Program-made: the position numbers and the translations under genes
NCBI GenBank assembly: GCA_001804815.1
Contig: MHBI01000118.1
Span: 30,082 to 94,081 of the forward strand
DNA from: Lentisphaerae bacterium GWF2_50_93
GTDB taxonomy: Bacteria; Verrucomicrobiota; Lentisphaeria; Victivallales; GWF2-50-93
Direction: 5' to 3'
Length of the DNA: 64,000 nucleotides
The notes under the pieces: model-generated
Seen by the model: only the letters and a program-made list of their open reading frames with translations
Databases searched by the model: none
What the model was told of the DNA's origin: nothing
Part shown: piece after piece, positions 17,330 to 25,525 of the stretch
How the letters are laid out: each line of letters begins with the position of its first letter
Numbering within the stretch: the stretch's first letter is position 1

Positions 17330-18655
17330 TTACAATACAGGTTTTACCGGAAAATTCACTGCAATGAACTTCTCATATTCCTCCATTGTCTTTCTCAGCC
17401 CAGGTTCATTTGCGTAGTTCTGTGTCTCCCATGGATCCCTTTCAAGGTCATAAAGCTGTTTGCAGTTTTCACCACCATCATAAAGCGCATACTTGAACTT
17501 CGATGAGACCGCCATCCTGCCCAGCTCCCCCTCTACGGGAATAATTTTTCTTTCAATTCCTGTAGTTTTTCCGGAAACCAGAGGTCTTAAGCTGAATCCT
17601 TTGAGATCGGAAGGAGGCGATATTCCGGCATAATCGCAGAGCGTCGGGAAAATATCCAGCCCGTTGGATACAGGATTTTCCAGATCAACTTTTCCCTGCA
17701 CCGAATCAGGCGCAGAGATTATGAAAGGAACCTTTGTCGATTCTTCATAGAAGACAGACTTATGTTCGAGCCTGTGCGAAGAATCGTTGTCCCCATGATC
17801 ACTCGTAAAAACAACTACTGTGTTGTCAGCATGTCCAGATTTTTCCAGGGCGTCAAGGACTCTGCCAATCTGGGTGTCGGCCATTTCCGTAAGACGGCAG
17901 TAGGCCCAGCGGTGCATCCTCCATTTCTCTTCCGACCAGTTATGGCGGACATGCTTCTGGAAGGCCCTTCTTGCGACAAAGTCCTCAATCATTCCCGGTT
18001 CATCCTTCTGAAAATCAAAATTGGGAGGTAGTGGAGGACAATGTCTGTCAAAGAATATTTTCCTGTCAGCGTCACTCGGCATAACCAGCGCCTTTTCGAG
18101 GGTCTCAATCTCCACCTGGCTTTTTGAAAGTATCAGCTTGTCAAGTTCGGATTCCGCCTTCTCCTTCAGGGCCATGAGGCAGATGTCGTGCGGGTTGATC
18201 AGCGAGCATACAAGGAAGAACGGCTTGTCCTTTTTCCTGAAAAGATACGAGGAGCATTCATCGGCAAGGATATCGCGCTCATCGGAAGAGAGATACTCGA
18301 AACCGACATCAGCGGCCTTGAATCGTGGCAGATGCTCCTTGCCTCCGTATACGGTCTCATAACCGCCGTTCCTGAAAGTCCAGCCGATTCCATTCCTGAG
18401 AATCTCTTCCGGCACAGGAGGGATGGTTCCGGGAGCATTATCCCAAAGTCCGATCTCGCTCGGCATTTTTCCGGTCATCAGACTGAACCTGGACGGAATG
18501 CACAGAGGATTTGTGCAGTAAGCCTTTTCGAAGCGCACCCCTCTTGCGGCAATTGAGTCCATTGCAGGAGTTTTCAGATAGCTGTTGCCCGTACAGCTCA
18601 TCATCCTGAAGTTCTGCTGGTCGGTTATTATTAGAAGTATGTTGGGCTTTACCAT
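17330..18655 (-). CDS. Sulfatase with CIPSR motif
   Basis: This is the second sulfatase of the operon. The formylglycine motif is C52-I-P-S-R56 in the standard form, followed by FSLMTGKMPSE. Metal-site residues are in LIITDQQN and VVFTSDHGDNDSSH. The ribosome-binding site AGGAG lies 5 bases before the ATG. At 441 residues it is compact. No export signal is seen, so it would act on internalised sugars or be exported by an unknown route. The maturation enzyme (FGE or anSME) is not in this window. It probably works with the CocE-type hydrolase and the sulfatase beside it on one decorated glycan. Confidence 0.9.
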   Translation of the reverse strand: MVKPNILLIITDQQNFRMMSCTGNSYLKTPAMDSIAARGVRFEKAYCTNPLCIPSRFSLMTGKMPSEIGLWDNAPGTIPPVPEEILRNGIGWTFRNGGYETVYGGKEHLPRFKAADVGFEYLSSDERDILADECSSYLFRKKDKPFFLVCSLINPHDICLMALKEKAESELDKLILSKSQVEIETLEKALVMPSDADRKIFFDRHCPPLPPNFDFQKDEPGMIEDFVARRAFQKHVRHNWSEEKWRMHRWAYCRLTEMADTQIGRVLDALEKSGHADNTVVVFTSDHGDNDSSHRLEHKSVFYEESTKVPFIISAPDSVQGKVDLENPVSNGLDIFPTLCDYAGISPPSDLKGFSLRPLVSGKTTGIERKIIPVEGELGRMAVSSKFKYALYDGGENCKQLYDLERDPWETQNYANEPGLRKTMEEYEKFIAVNFPVKPVL

Positions 18656-18676
18656 TTCTGCTCCTGGATACTCCTG

Positions 18677-20356
18677 TCAATCCTTGTTTCCCTGAACTGC
18701 AGCGCATACTGGCAGTATCACGCATGATGCATTTTCAGCCGAGACATGGATCACCTGGCTGGCGACCGGGCTTTTTTCATATGACTTGACCTGTTCGAAT
18801 GTGTTGGGATGCACCTCATATGCCTGTGCGCTGCTGCTTGTGACATAGAATCCGATCCTGTGCCCCTTCTCGAAGGCGATCGCAGTGCTCCACATGTCCA
18901 TCCGGAGCTTGAGGACCGTTCCTTTTACCACAGGGGCAGGCTTGTCCAATCCGCCTGCATAGCGGGCCATTCCGGCGGATTCCCTGATGATCATCTCGTA
19001 GCCGTCCGGATAGATGTCTACAAGCTTGACGACAAACCCAGTATCGGCAACGTCAGTGGAGAAGAATATCTCGGCAAATACCTTTCCGGCTATCTCAACC
19101 GGTTCTCCGAGAGGTTCGCTGGCGAAACGCAGGATATCCTTGCGGTTTTTCAGCGGACTCTGGTCCAGCGGCCCCATGTTCTCCTTTGAATACATCCAGT
19201 TCCCCCCTATGGTCGGGGCAGGATTCCTAGGATCATACTGGTATTTCAGGGTCGCATCCTTTGAAGTTGGTTTCGTCTTTGACAAGGATCCATCGGCATT
19301 CAAATAGAAAGGAACCGGAGAACTGTCTGCCGGCGGCCAGGTTTCCGAGGTCTTGAACACATTGCCGACACCCTTCTTTCCGCTGTCATTCCTGTCACCC
19401 ATGACAAAATAGGAGATGAGGGATTTTTCAGAAATCTTCGCCTTCCCAAGTAATACAGCATCAAATTTCGGCATAGATATCTGGCTGCTTTCATTCCGCG
19501 GAAACTTGAAAGGCAGTTCACCGGCATGCGAGGCAGGACCTACGCTTACGAATATCCTGGCCTTGTCTCCGCACTTCATGAAAAGCTCTATCGCCGATTC
19601 GCTGACAATGTCGTACCAGCCGGCGCTTGCAATGACAACTGTCTTGTTATCAGCCGATGCTTTTTCCAGGATGTCGTCCCACTTTGGGATATCCAAGGAG
19701 TGCAAGGTCGGTTTCGGCCATTCGTCCTTGGGGATTCCGATGAAGTTCAGCCAGTTGTAGAGGGAGGCGCGCCTGACGCCGTTGTTAAAGCCCCAGTAGT
19801 TGTAGGTGTAGGCGCTTGAATTTCCCGGCGCGACCACGACCATCGCCGGATTGCCGGCGAGGAAGGAGCAGTACGCCGCCACAGCATTCCCGCTGCCGCC
19901 ATAAGTCCCGATTCTGCCATTGCACCATGACTGCCTGGAAATCCAGGTGATAATCTCGTTGCAGTCGCTGATCTCGTAGTCCGGCGACTTCGGATCCATC
20001 TTCCCCTTTTCCGAATTTCCCTTGCCCCGCGAATCGACACAGACAAAGGTGATTTCTCCGCCCTTGCATGGAGCCGAATATGACGATGTGCTGAAATGCC
20101 CGTAATATCCCTTCGCCATTATCACCGGCCACGGACCTTTTCCCGGTGGAATGAACACATCCACCGCCAGCTTCGTTCCGTCCTTCATGGGAAGCATGGT
20201 TGATTCATGCTTCGAGCCTTCCGGAAAATTTTTCAGTATGGCTTCCTTGCTGTTCTTCTTTCCTGCCTCCTCATATTCGCGTCCTTCCTTCTGCGCGAAG
20301 AGCGGAAGCTGCGCAAGAAGCAAGCCGATGATGAAAATTATGGTTTTCAGTTTCAT
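18677..20356 (-). CDS. Secreted CocE/NonD-type alpha/beta hydrolase
   Basis: The protein belongs to the X-Pro dipeptidyl-peptidase / cocaine esterase-like serine hydrolases. Residues 1-21 are a signal peptide ending LPLFAQ. The N-terminal block KDGTKLAVDVFIPPGKGPWPV, then VDSRGKGNSEG-like residues, and the nucleophile elbow YGGSGNA with Ser155 identify the fold. The usual elbow is GxSYxG, so GGSGN is slightly divergent. The C-terminal jelly-roll domain includes IGFYVTSSSAQAYEVHPNT. Within a sulfatase and glycosidase operon it may remove acyl esters from the glycan rather than cleave peptides. Its ATG overlaps the stop of the upstream SUMF1-like gene in an ATGA arrangement, so the two are translationally coupled. 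Confidence 0.85.
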   Translation of the reverse strand: MKLKTIIFIIGLLLAQLPLFAQKEGREYEEAGKKNSKEAILKNFPEGSKHESTMLPMKDGTKLAVDVFIPPGKGPWPVIMAKGYYGHFSTSSYSAPCKGGEITFVCVDSRGKGNSEKGKMDPKSPDYEISDCNEIITWISRQSWCNGRIGTYGGSGNAVAAYCSFLAGNPAMVVVAPGNSSAYTYNYWGFNNGVRRASLYNWLNFIGIPKDEWPKPTLHSLDIPKWDDILEKASADNKTVVIASAGWYDIVSESAIELFMKCGDKARIFVSVGPASHAGELPFKFPRNESSQISMPKFDAVLLGKAKISEKSLISYFVMGDRNDSGKKGVGNVFKTSETWPPADSSPVPFYLNADGSLSKTKPTSKDATLKYQYDPRNPAPTIGGNWMYSKENMGPLDQSPLKNRKDILRFASEPLGEPVEIAGKVFAEIFFSTDVADTGFVVKLVDIYPDGYEMIIRESAGMARYAGGLDKPAPVVKGTVLKLRMDMWSTAIAFEKGHRIGFYVTSSSAQAYEVHPNTFEQVKSYEKSPVASQVIHVSAENASCVILPVCAAVQGNKD

Positions 20357-23085
20357 TTTGCGGAAATCCTTAATCCTATGAATGATTTGGCGTTGGCCGG
20401 ATAATCCGTATAGAACCAGTCCTTCTTCCTGGGAGCATCCGGATTCTCATAGAAATATCCTTTCCCATTGACTTCATACATGGAGTTTTGCGGATAGAAA
20501 TACTGGGTGTCGTTGTCCCATCCCCATTCAAGGACATTCCCTCGCATATCGAAAAGACCGCTCGTTTCAGACTTCCTTGTCCCGACAGGATGTGTCTTGT
20601 CGTTGGAGTTTGAACCGATCCAGTCGGTCTCCGCGATATTCGCAGGATCGCCAAGGTCGGCCTTGTCGAACTCATCCGCCATCGGAAGACGGAACCCGTC
20701 CGAGGCGCCGTCGAAGAAAATCTTCACGCCGCTCCCGGAGCTTGGTTTGATACCAGCCTTTCTTGCCCTGCCAGTATTCTCCTCCCATGGAAGCAAAGGA
20801 GCACCTTTCCTTGCATCGAACATGTCCAGACGGAAAAGCAAGGCTTCCTTATAGGGATTCTTCCTGTCGGCGTCATTGAAATATGCCGGTTTCCTGCCGC
20901 AGATCTCTGAGAGCGCATTGCACCAGACGATGGCGTCGTGCCAGGATATGAATGTAACAGGTTCATCCTGTGAATATGAATAACATCTGTCGGTTGCATG
21001 CCTCGTGCTGCCCATGTCGCCGGAATAATTGAACGAGTATCCGTTGTTTTCAGACCATCCCTTTACAAGCTTCCATATCCTGTAGGGGACCTCTGTCTTT
21101 CCTAAGCCAAGGGTATAAGGTCTTCTCGGCTTGTCATCTATCTTGTTTTCCTCAAGTATCTTCTTGTACTGCTCTTCGGTGATCTTGCCGAGGAACTTGT
21201 CATTCGCAGCAGCGCCGACCTTGCGTCTTTTCTGCGCGTCCAGATTATCGACCGGATCGACAAAATCCCTTTCATCTGCCAGCCCGGAACCGTTCACACT
21301 GACAAGAGGCATTTCTTTCGAAATGATTGCTTCAATCTCCTCCCTAGCCATGGCTTTTACAGGCTTCAGCACCGAATTCCTCTGGACATCCCATGTCGGA
21401 ATCCCTGCGAGATCCGCAGCGACCACGTCTCCGGTCTGGATAGGACCTTTCGCAATTCTGAAACCGGTCGAATAATGGCCTCCGTACGGTTTTTCGGGAA
21501 ACGGAAGAATACTCCTGCCTTCAGTAATTTCAGGATATAGGAAATCGCCACCGAGTACCTTATGTGCAATCGCAGTGTCATCATTTATCGTGTCCGTATC
21601 CGAATCCCAGACATATTCCCAGACGTTGCCATACATGTCGCACAGGCCGTTCTCACCGGGAAGTCCTTCTCCAACGGCATGAGTCCCTCCAGAAGCCTTC
21701 AAACCGGCGGGCGGCTTTCCGGCAGACTTCTTCCATTCGGCAACGGTCGGCAGACGGTATCCGTCGGCATCTTTCTTCCAGAAGACTGAAGGTCGCTTTC
21801 CCCATTCTTCGCGGACAGCCCGGTTGATGGGACGGCGGAGCACTTCCTTGAATCCCGAATCCATAAAATAGCATGGCGTCCTTCCCTCCAACTCCGACAG
21901 TGCGTTGCAGAATGTCACCGCATCGATCCAAGTGATGTCTGTGACCGGTTCCGCAGGACTGTGTGCCCGGTTGTCGGCCCTCATCGAACCCATGGCGCCA
22001 TCGCGGACGAACGAGTAGTTAATATCTCCGAGATCATAACAGTACTGGTTTGTCACGGCAGACCTCCATACCTTCATCCACTGCTGGTAGGTGATTTCGT
22101 TCTTTGAAAGATAGAATCCTTCGCCGGCCGGGATCATCGGAACATAATATGATGGAGACTTAGGTGCGTCCACTATCGCATCACAGCGGAATGCAGACCA
22201 TTTCACCGCATGCGGAGGTTTCAGGCTGGAATATACCTGCTCGGGTTTGCTGAGCTCGCGGCGGACAAGCCATCCCACTGCGGTCACATTTGAAAAATTC
22301 ATTTTTGCGAACTTCGCAGTTGCCGGGTTGAAATCGATCTTGAACGGGGGCGCCGGATCATATTCCGCCCATTCTGACTCGAGAGGCTTCAGAACATAGG
22401 TCTTGCGGAGCAGTGATTCCCCTTCGTCCTTCTGCGTCACTGAGACATATTTCCCGAAAGAAGCCTTTGAGACATAGAACTTCTCCCCTTCCCTGACCAC
22501 CCAGTGTGCGGAGTGGAACCCTCCGAAATACCTGGTGATGTGCACTGCGATTGAACTTTTTTTATCGAATGACACCGGATACTTGTCGCCGCCGTTCCAG
22601 AAATCTGGTTTCTTCCAGAACCACAGGGCATAGCTCTCGACAAGCTCGTTTGGCAGGTGTGGTGCAAGCCCCCCCATGAAGTTGAAGTCGTCCCTGAACT
22701 CATGGTTGCTGTTCATGTGCCCTTCGCTGATCGCGCGCTGGGGATTATTGACGGCATATATGACAAGTCCTCCGTACAGCTTCGCGCTCTTCTGGTCCAG
22801 ATCATACCGGAGTGCAGTCGGGTTGAGAGGTTCTGGAAGGCTGAACGGCCAGAACGAGACTGTATCGTTTTCGGTCGTCCCGTTCTTGTCGCGGTCAACT
22901 GCGCCTTTCGCCTTTTCCGGACCCTTGCCACGGTAGAATATGTCACCGCTGCCCATGTCGTTTCCGTAATCGACTATCCGGACATTACGGCCTGATTCCG
23001 CCAGAGCTGTCAGCGAAAACAAGAAAATAAACACTGATGCATATTTTAAAAGATTATTCATGACAGTTCTTATTTCGCCTACCAT
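20353..23085 (-). CDS. Secreted double SUMF1-domain protein, non-catalytic FGE-like
   Basis: A signal peptide lies near the N-terminus (MNNLLKYASVFIFLFSLTAL). A novel domain of about 270 residues follows, with the block FWNGGDKYPVSFD shared with the paralogue at 25526. Two SUMF1/FGE-sulfatase repeats come next. Each shows EPVT-I-W-DA-WCNALSE, a YRLP or FRLP strand, and a GNVWEY or GNVLEW motif. Formylglycine-generating enzymes use a Cys pair near the C-terminus of this domain; neither repeat has cysteines there. It is therefore more likely a binding or structural protein than an FGE. The ATG at 23085 overlaps the upstream stop and has AGGTG; an alternative start at 23061 also gives a good signal peptide. 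Confidence 0.85.
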   Translation of the reverse strand: MVGEIRTVMNNLLKYASVFIFLFSLTALAESGRNVRIVDYGNDMGSGDIFYRGKGPEKAKGAVDRDKNGTTENDTVSFWPFSLPEPLNPTALRYDLDQKSAKLYGGLVIYAVNNPQRAISEGHMNSNHEFRDDFNFMGGLAPHLPNELVESYALWFWKKPDFWNGGDKYPVSFDKKSSIAVHITRYFGGFHSAHWVVREGEKFYVSKASFGKYVSVTQKDEGESLLRKTYVLKPLESEWAEYDPAPPFKIDFNPATAKFAKMNFSNVTAVGWLVRRELSKPEQVYSSLKPPHAVKWSAFRCDAIVDAPKSPSYYVPMIPAGEGFYLSKNEITYQQWMKVWRSAVTNQYCYDLGDINYSFVRDGAMGSMRADNRAHSPAEPVTDITWIDAVTFCNALSELEGRTPCYFMDSGFKEVLRRPINRAVREEWGKRPSVFWKKDADGYRLPTVAEWKKSAGKPPAGLKASGGTHAVGEGLPGENGLCDMYGNVWEYVWDSDTDTINDDTAIAHKVLGGDFLYPEITEGRSILPFPEKPYGGHYSTGFRIAKGPIQTGDVVAADLAGIPTWDVQRNSVLKPVKAMAREEIEAIISKEMPLVSVNGSGLADERDFVDPVDNLDAQKRRKVGAAANDKFLGKITEEQYKKILEENKIDDKPRRPYTLGLGKTEVPYRIWKLVKGWSENNGYSFNYSGDMGSTRHATDRCYSYSQDEPVTFISWHDAIVWCNALSEICGRKPAYFNDADRKNPYKEALLFRLDMFDARKGAPLLPWEENTGRARKAGIKPSSGSGVKIFFDGASDGFRLPMADEFDKADLGDPANIAETDWIGSNSNDKTHPVGTRKSETSGLFDMRGNVLEWGWDNDTQYFYPQNSMYEVNGKGYFYENPDAPRKKDWFYTDYPANAKSFIGLRISAK

Positions 23086-25451
23086 TTAAACACCTGCATC
23101 GAAAACGGCGGCAGCGACATTACAGCTCCGCTTTTGAAATCCTTCAGTTCCTTATCCTGTACCTTCACCTTCGGATCTCCGACCTCGAACTCATTGCCGT
23201 CTGAGATTTTGTCAGCCGTCAGCAGCCAGGACTTTACATCTGCCGCAGATCCGGAGAATTTCAACTGGACCGGCTGCGTACTTGAAGTGTCCAGATTGAC
23301 AAGTATGAGCCCCTTTTTCTTCCCTTCGGAGAAAGCATAGCTCCATATTTTGGGATATTCCAGCCTGTTCAGCTCCCCCTTCTTGAATCCCGGGAAAGTT
23401 TTCCCTTCGGAGGAGAAGATAGGATTGGCACCACCCTGCACAGTTTCAAGCATGTCACCCATGATCACCCTGTTGGCTATTTCAAGCGCAAGGAAAGTCG
23501 GACGGAATCTTTCGGCGCCCTTCTTCTGGCTCAGCACAGCGCCCCAGAGCCGGACATTTCCAACACCTGGCGCTCCGTATTCCTTCTGGGTCAAAGTGAA
23601 GAAGTTCAGATTCCTTATCCCGTAGTCGTGGAGAAGGAGCAGCATGCCGTTGATCACATTTAGGGAACCGCCAACCGAAGTCACCATCCTGTTCCTCGGT
23701 TCAAGCGGAGCTTTCCCTCCGGTTATATGATGGTTTATCTCATATACGGAAAACTCGATGCCTGTCTTTTTGCTGACTTCGCCCTGTTTAGCCATTCCTC
23801 TTTTAATATAGGAAATACCGTATGCGTAGAGCCACGGGAACAGCTTCTCATCGGTTCCCAGCGCTTCGAGGTCTTCAGGCTCGAGGGAATGGAGTATGTA
23901 CGGGGCTACGGCGTATCGGTCGGCCGCAGGCGTGCTCTTGAGGATCTTCGCGCTCATCTCGGACTGTACATTTTGTCCGGCCGCATGAAATATGATATTG
24001 GGCTTATAATAGGGGGATTTTTTCGCCCTGGAAAAGATGTCATTCCAGTAGTCCGGGCCGTTGTAGCCTCCGGCCATGAAAGGTCCGAAGGTGTTCCACG
24101 CCTCATTGCCGATTTCGATGTTTATCTTCATGCCCGATTCCGTCCACGGCTTAGGATGTCCCGAAGCAGCCCTGATTTTCCCATAACCCACTTCAGCCGG
24201 CGCTCCAAGGAATTCCATGAGCTTGTCAATCTCCTCGATGTCAAGCGTGCCAGGAACGCAGTACCATGCATCCGAACCGATGTGCTCCGCCAGCAGCAGA
24301 ATATCGTTAACGCCGTAGTCGATAGGATTCCTGCCCGTCTCAAGCCCGGCCTTCTCCCAGATATTGTTAGTTCCGCACATCCTGCGGAGAGGAGGCTGAA
24401 GGACATTGTCCATCGTATTGCCTCCCATCTGCAGGAAACGGATGCATCCCGGATTCAGCCTCTTCAGAATATTCACGGCATCATCCCTGAACGGTGTCGG
24501 ATTGCTGTCGCCTTCCATCCACAGCTCGATATCGTCGACCAGCACTGAGCCGTTCTTTGCCTGCATCACAAAGGTAAGGTGCGGTTCGTCCTTCTCGTTC
24601 TTCGCCTCTGGAACCTTGTCCACCTTGATCTTCATCTCCTGCTGTTTCCATTCTTTCGCAAGTTCAGCCTTGACTCCCGGACCGAAGCTCGGACTGACTT
24701 CCAGCGAAGGGGAACCATCTTTTATCTTCGACCAGAAACGCAGATGCCAGATCCCGTTGGTCTCGCCGATCCTCTGGTATTGGGTGGAAAGACGGATGAA
24801 TCCGTCCTCCTTCTGTCCGGTGCCTGCCAGCAGGCAGGAATTCCTCCCAAACGAGCCTGGAGGGATATCACCTGCCGCAAGAACGCTGTTCTTTCCCAGC
24901 CAGTATCCTTTGGAAGAAGGAAATGAGCCTTCATCGGAAATTATCTTTTCCACAAGTATACCGGCCTCGTTCCATACCGGCTTGTCTGCAGGCATTGTCA
25001 GGGGCTTTTCAAACTCGAAATAGACGCATTCCTGCGTCTCCCCCTTTTTCCATTCATGCGGAACGAGCTTTTTGGAGACATCCTTTATTCGTCCCTTCTG
25101 CCCCTTGGCCGGGCCCGAAAGAATCGTGAAATCTGCACCCCTGTAAATATTCTCCCAGCCTTTATCCTTCGAAGGAGCATAGAAAGTGGTGGCACCGTTG
25201 GCATCCTGGTAGGAGCCTCTGTGGCACTGGCGATAACTCGTACCTTCGAAATTCTTCACCGCCCGCATCTTCAGCATCGGGGAAGAGTAGTAATTGTCGT
25301 CACCAATGTTAATTCCCAACCGGCTTACGTCCTTCACTTTGATCTCATCCTTGATCTCAATGATAGTGGGTTCCTGGGAGAAAAGCACGTTGCAAATTCC
25401 CGTAATCATGGCGAATGACGCCGCAGATTTAGCTAATTTTTCAATATTCAT
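23079..25451 (-). CDS. Secreted clan-A glycoside hydrolase, GH51-like
   Basis: The protein has an N-terminal signal-like segment (AASFAMITGICNVLFSQ, residues 10-26). A beta-rich region (about 30-300) may be a carbohydrate-binding module with a jelly-roll (NGSVLVDDIELW). A (beta/alpha)8 barrel follows, with the likely acid/base E450 in IEIGNEAWN and likely nucleophile E571 in FSVYEINHH. This NEAW/xE pattern and order fit retaining clan GH-A families such as GH51 or GH39. Alpha-L-arabinofuranosidase is one possibility. The C-terminal domain is a small beta sandwich. Family number is a judgement from motifs, so the substrate is open. It sits between the two SUMF1-like genes. Confidence 0.75.
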   Translation of the reverse strand: MNIEKLAKSAASFAMITGICNVLFSQEPTIIEIKDEIKVKDVSRLGINIGDDNYYSSPMLKMRAVKNFEGTSYRQCHRGSYQDANGATTFYAPSKDKGWENIYRGADFTILSGPAKGQKGRIKDVSKKLVPHEWKKGETQECVYFEFEKPLTMPADKPVWNEAGILVEKIISDEGSFPSSKGYWLGKNSVLAAGDIPPGSFGRNSCLLAGTGQKEDGFIRLSTQYQRIGETNGIWHLRFWSKIKDGSPSLEVSPSFGPGVKAELAKEWKQQEMKIKVDKVPEAKNEKDEPHLTFVMQAKNGSVLVDDIELWMEGDSNPTPFRDDAVNILKRLNPGCIRFLQMGGNTMDNVLQPPLRRMCGTNNIWEKAGLETGRNPIDYGVNDILLLAEHIGSDAWYCVPGTLDIEEIDKLMEFLGAPAEVGYGKIRAASGHPKPWTESGMKINIEIGNEAWNTFGPFMAGGYNGPDYWNDIFSRAKKSPYYKPNIIFHAAGQNVQSEMSAKILKSTPAADRYAVAPYILHSLEPEDLEALGTDEKLFPWLYAYGISYIKRGMAKQGEVSKKTGIEFSVYEINHHITGGKAPLEPRNRMVTSVGGSLNVINGMLLLLHDYGIRNLNFFTLTQKEYGAPGVGNVRLWGAVLSQKKGAERFRPTFLALEIANRVIMGDMLETVQGGANPIFSSEGKTFPGFKKGELNRLEYPKIWSYAFSEGKKKGLILVNLDTSSTQPVQLKFSGSAADVKSWLLTADKISDGNEFEVGDPKVKVQDKELKDFKSGAVMSLPPFSMQVFKW

Positions 25452-25525
25452 TTTCCGAGCCTTTCAAAATCCGAAGAATGGTCCGATTATATCTTTCATC
25501 GTGCAATCTCTTTCCTTCTTGACAG

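Noticed and set aside
23727..24548. A 273-codon open frame on the plus strand
   Set aside because: It is antisense to the GH51-like gene; the His/Arg/Leu-rich content is typical of a shadow frame.
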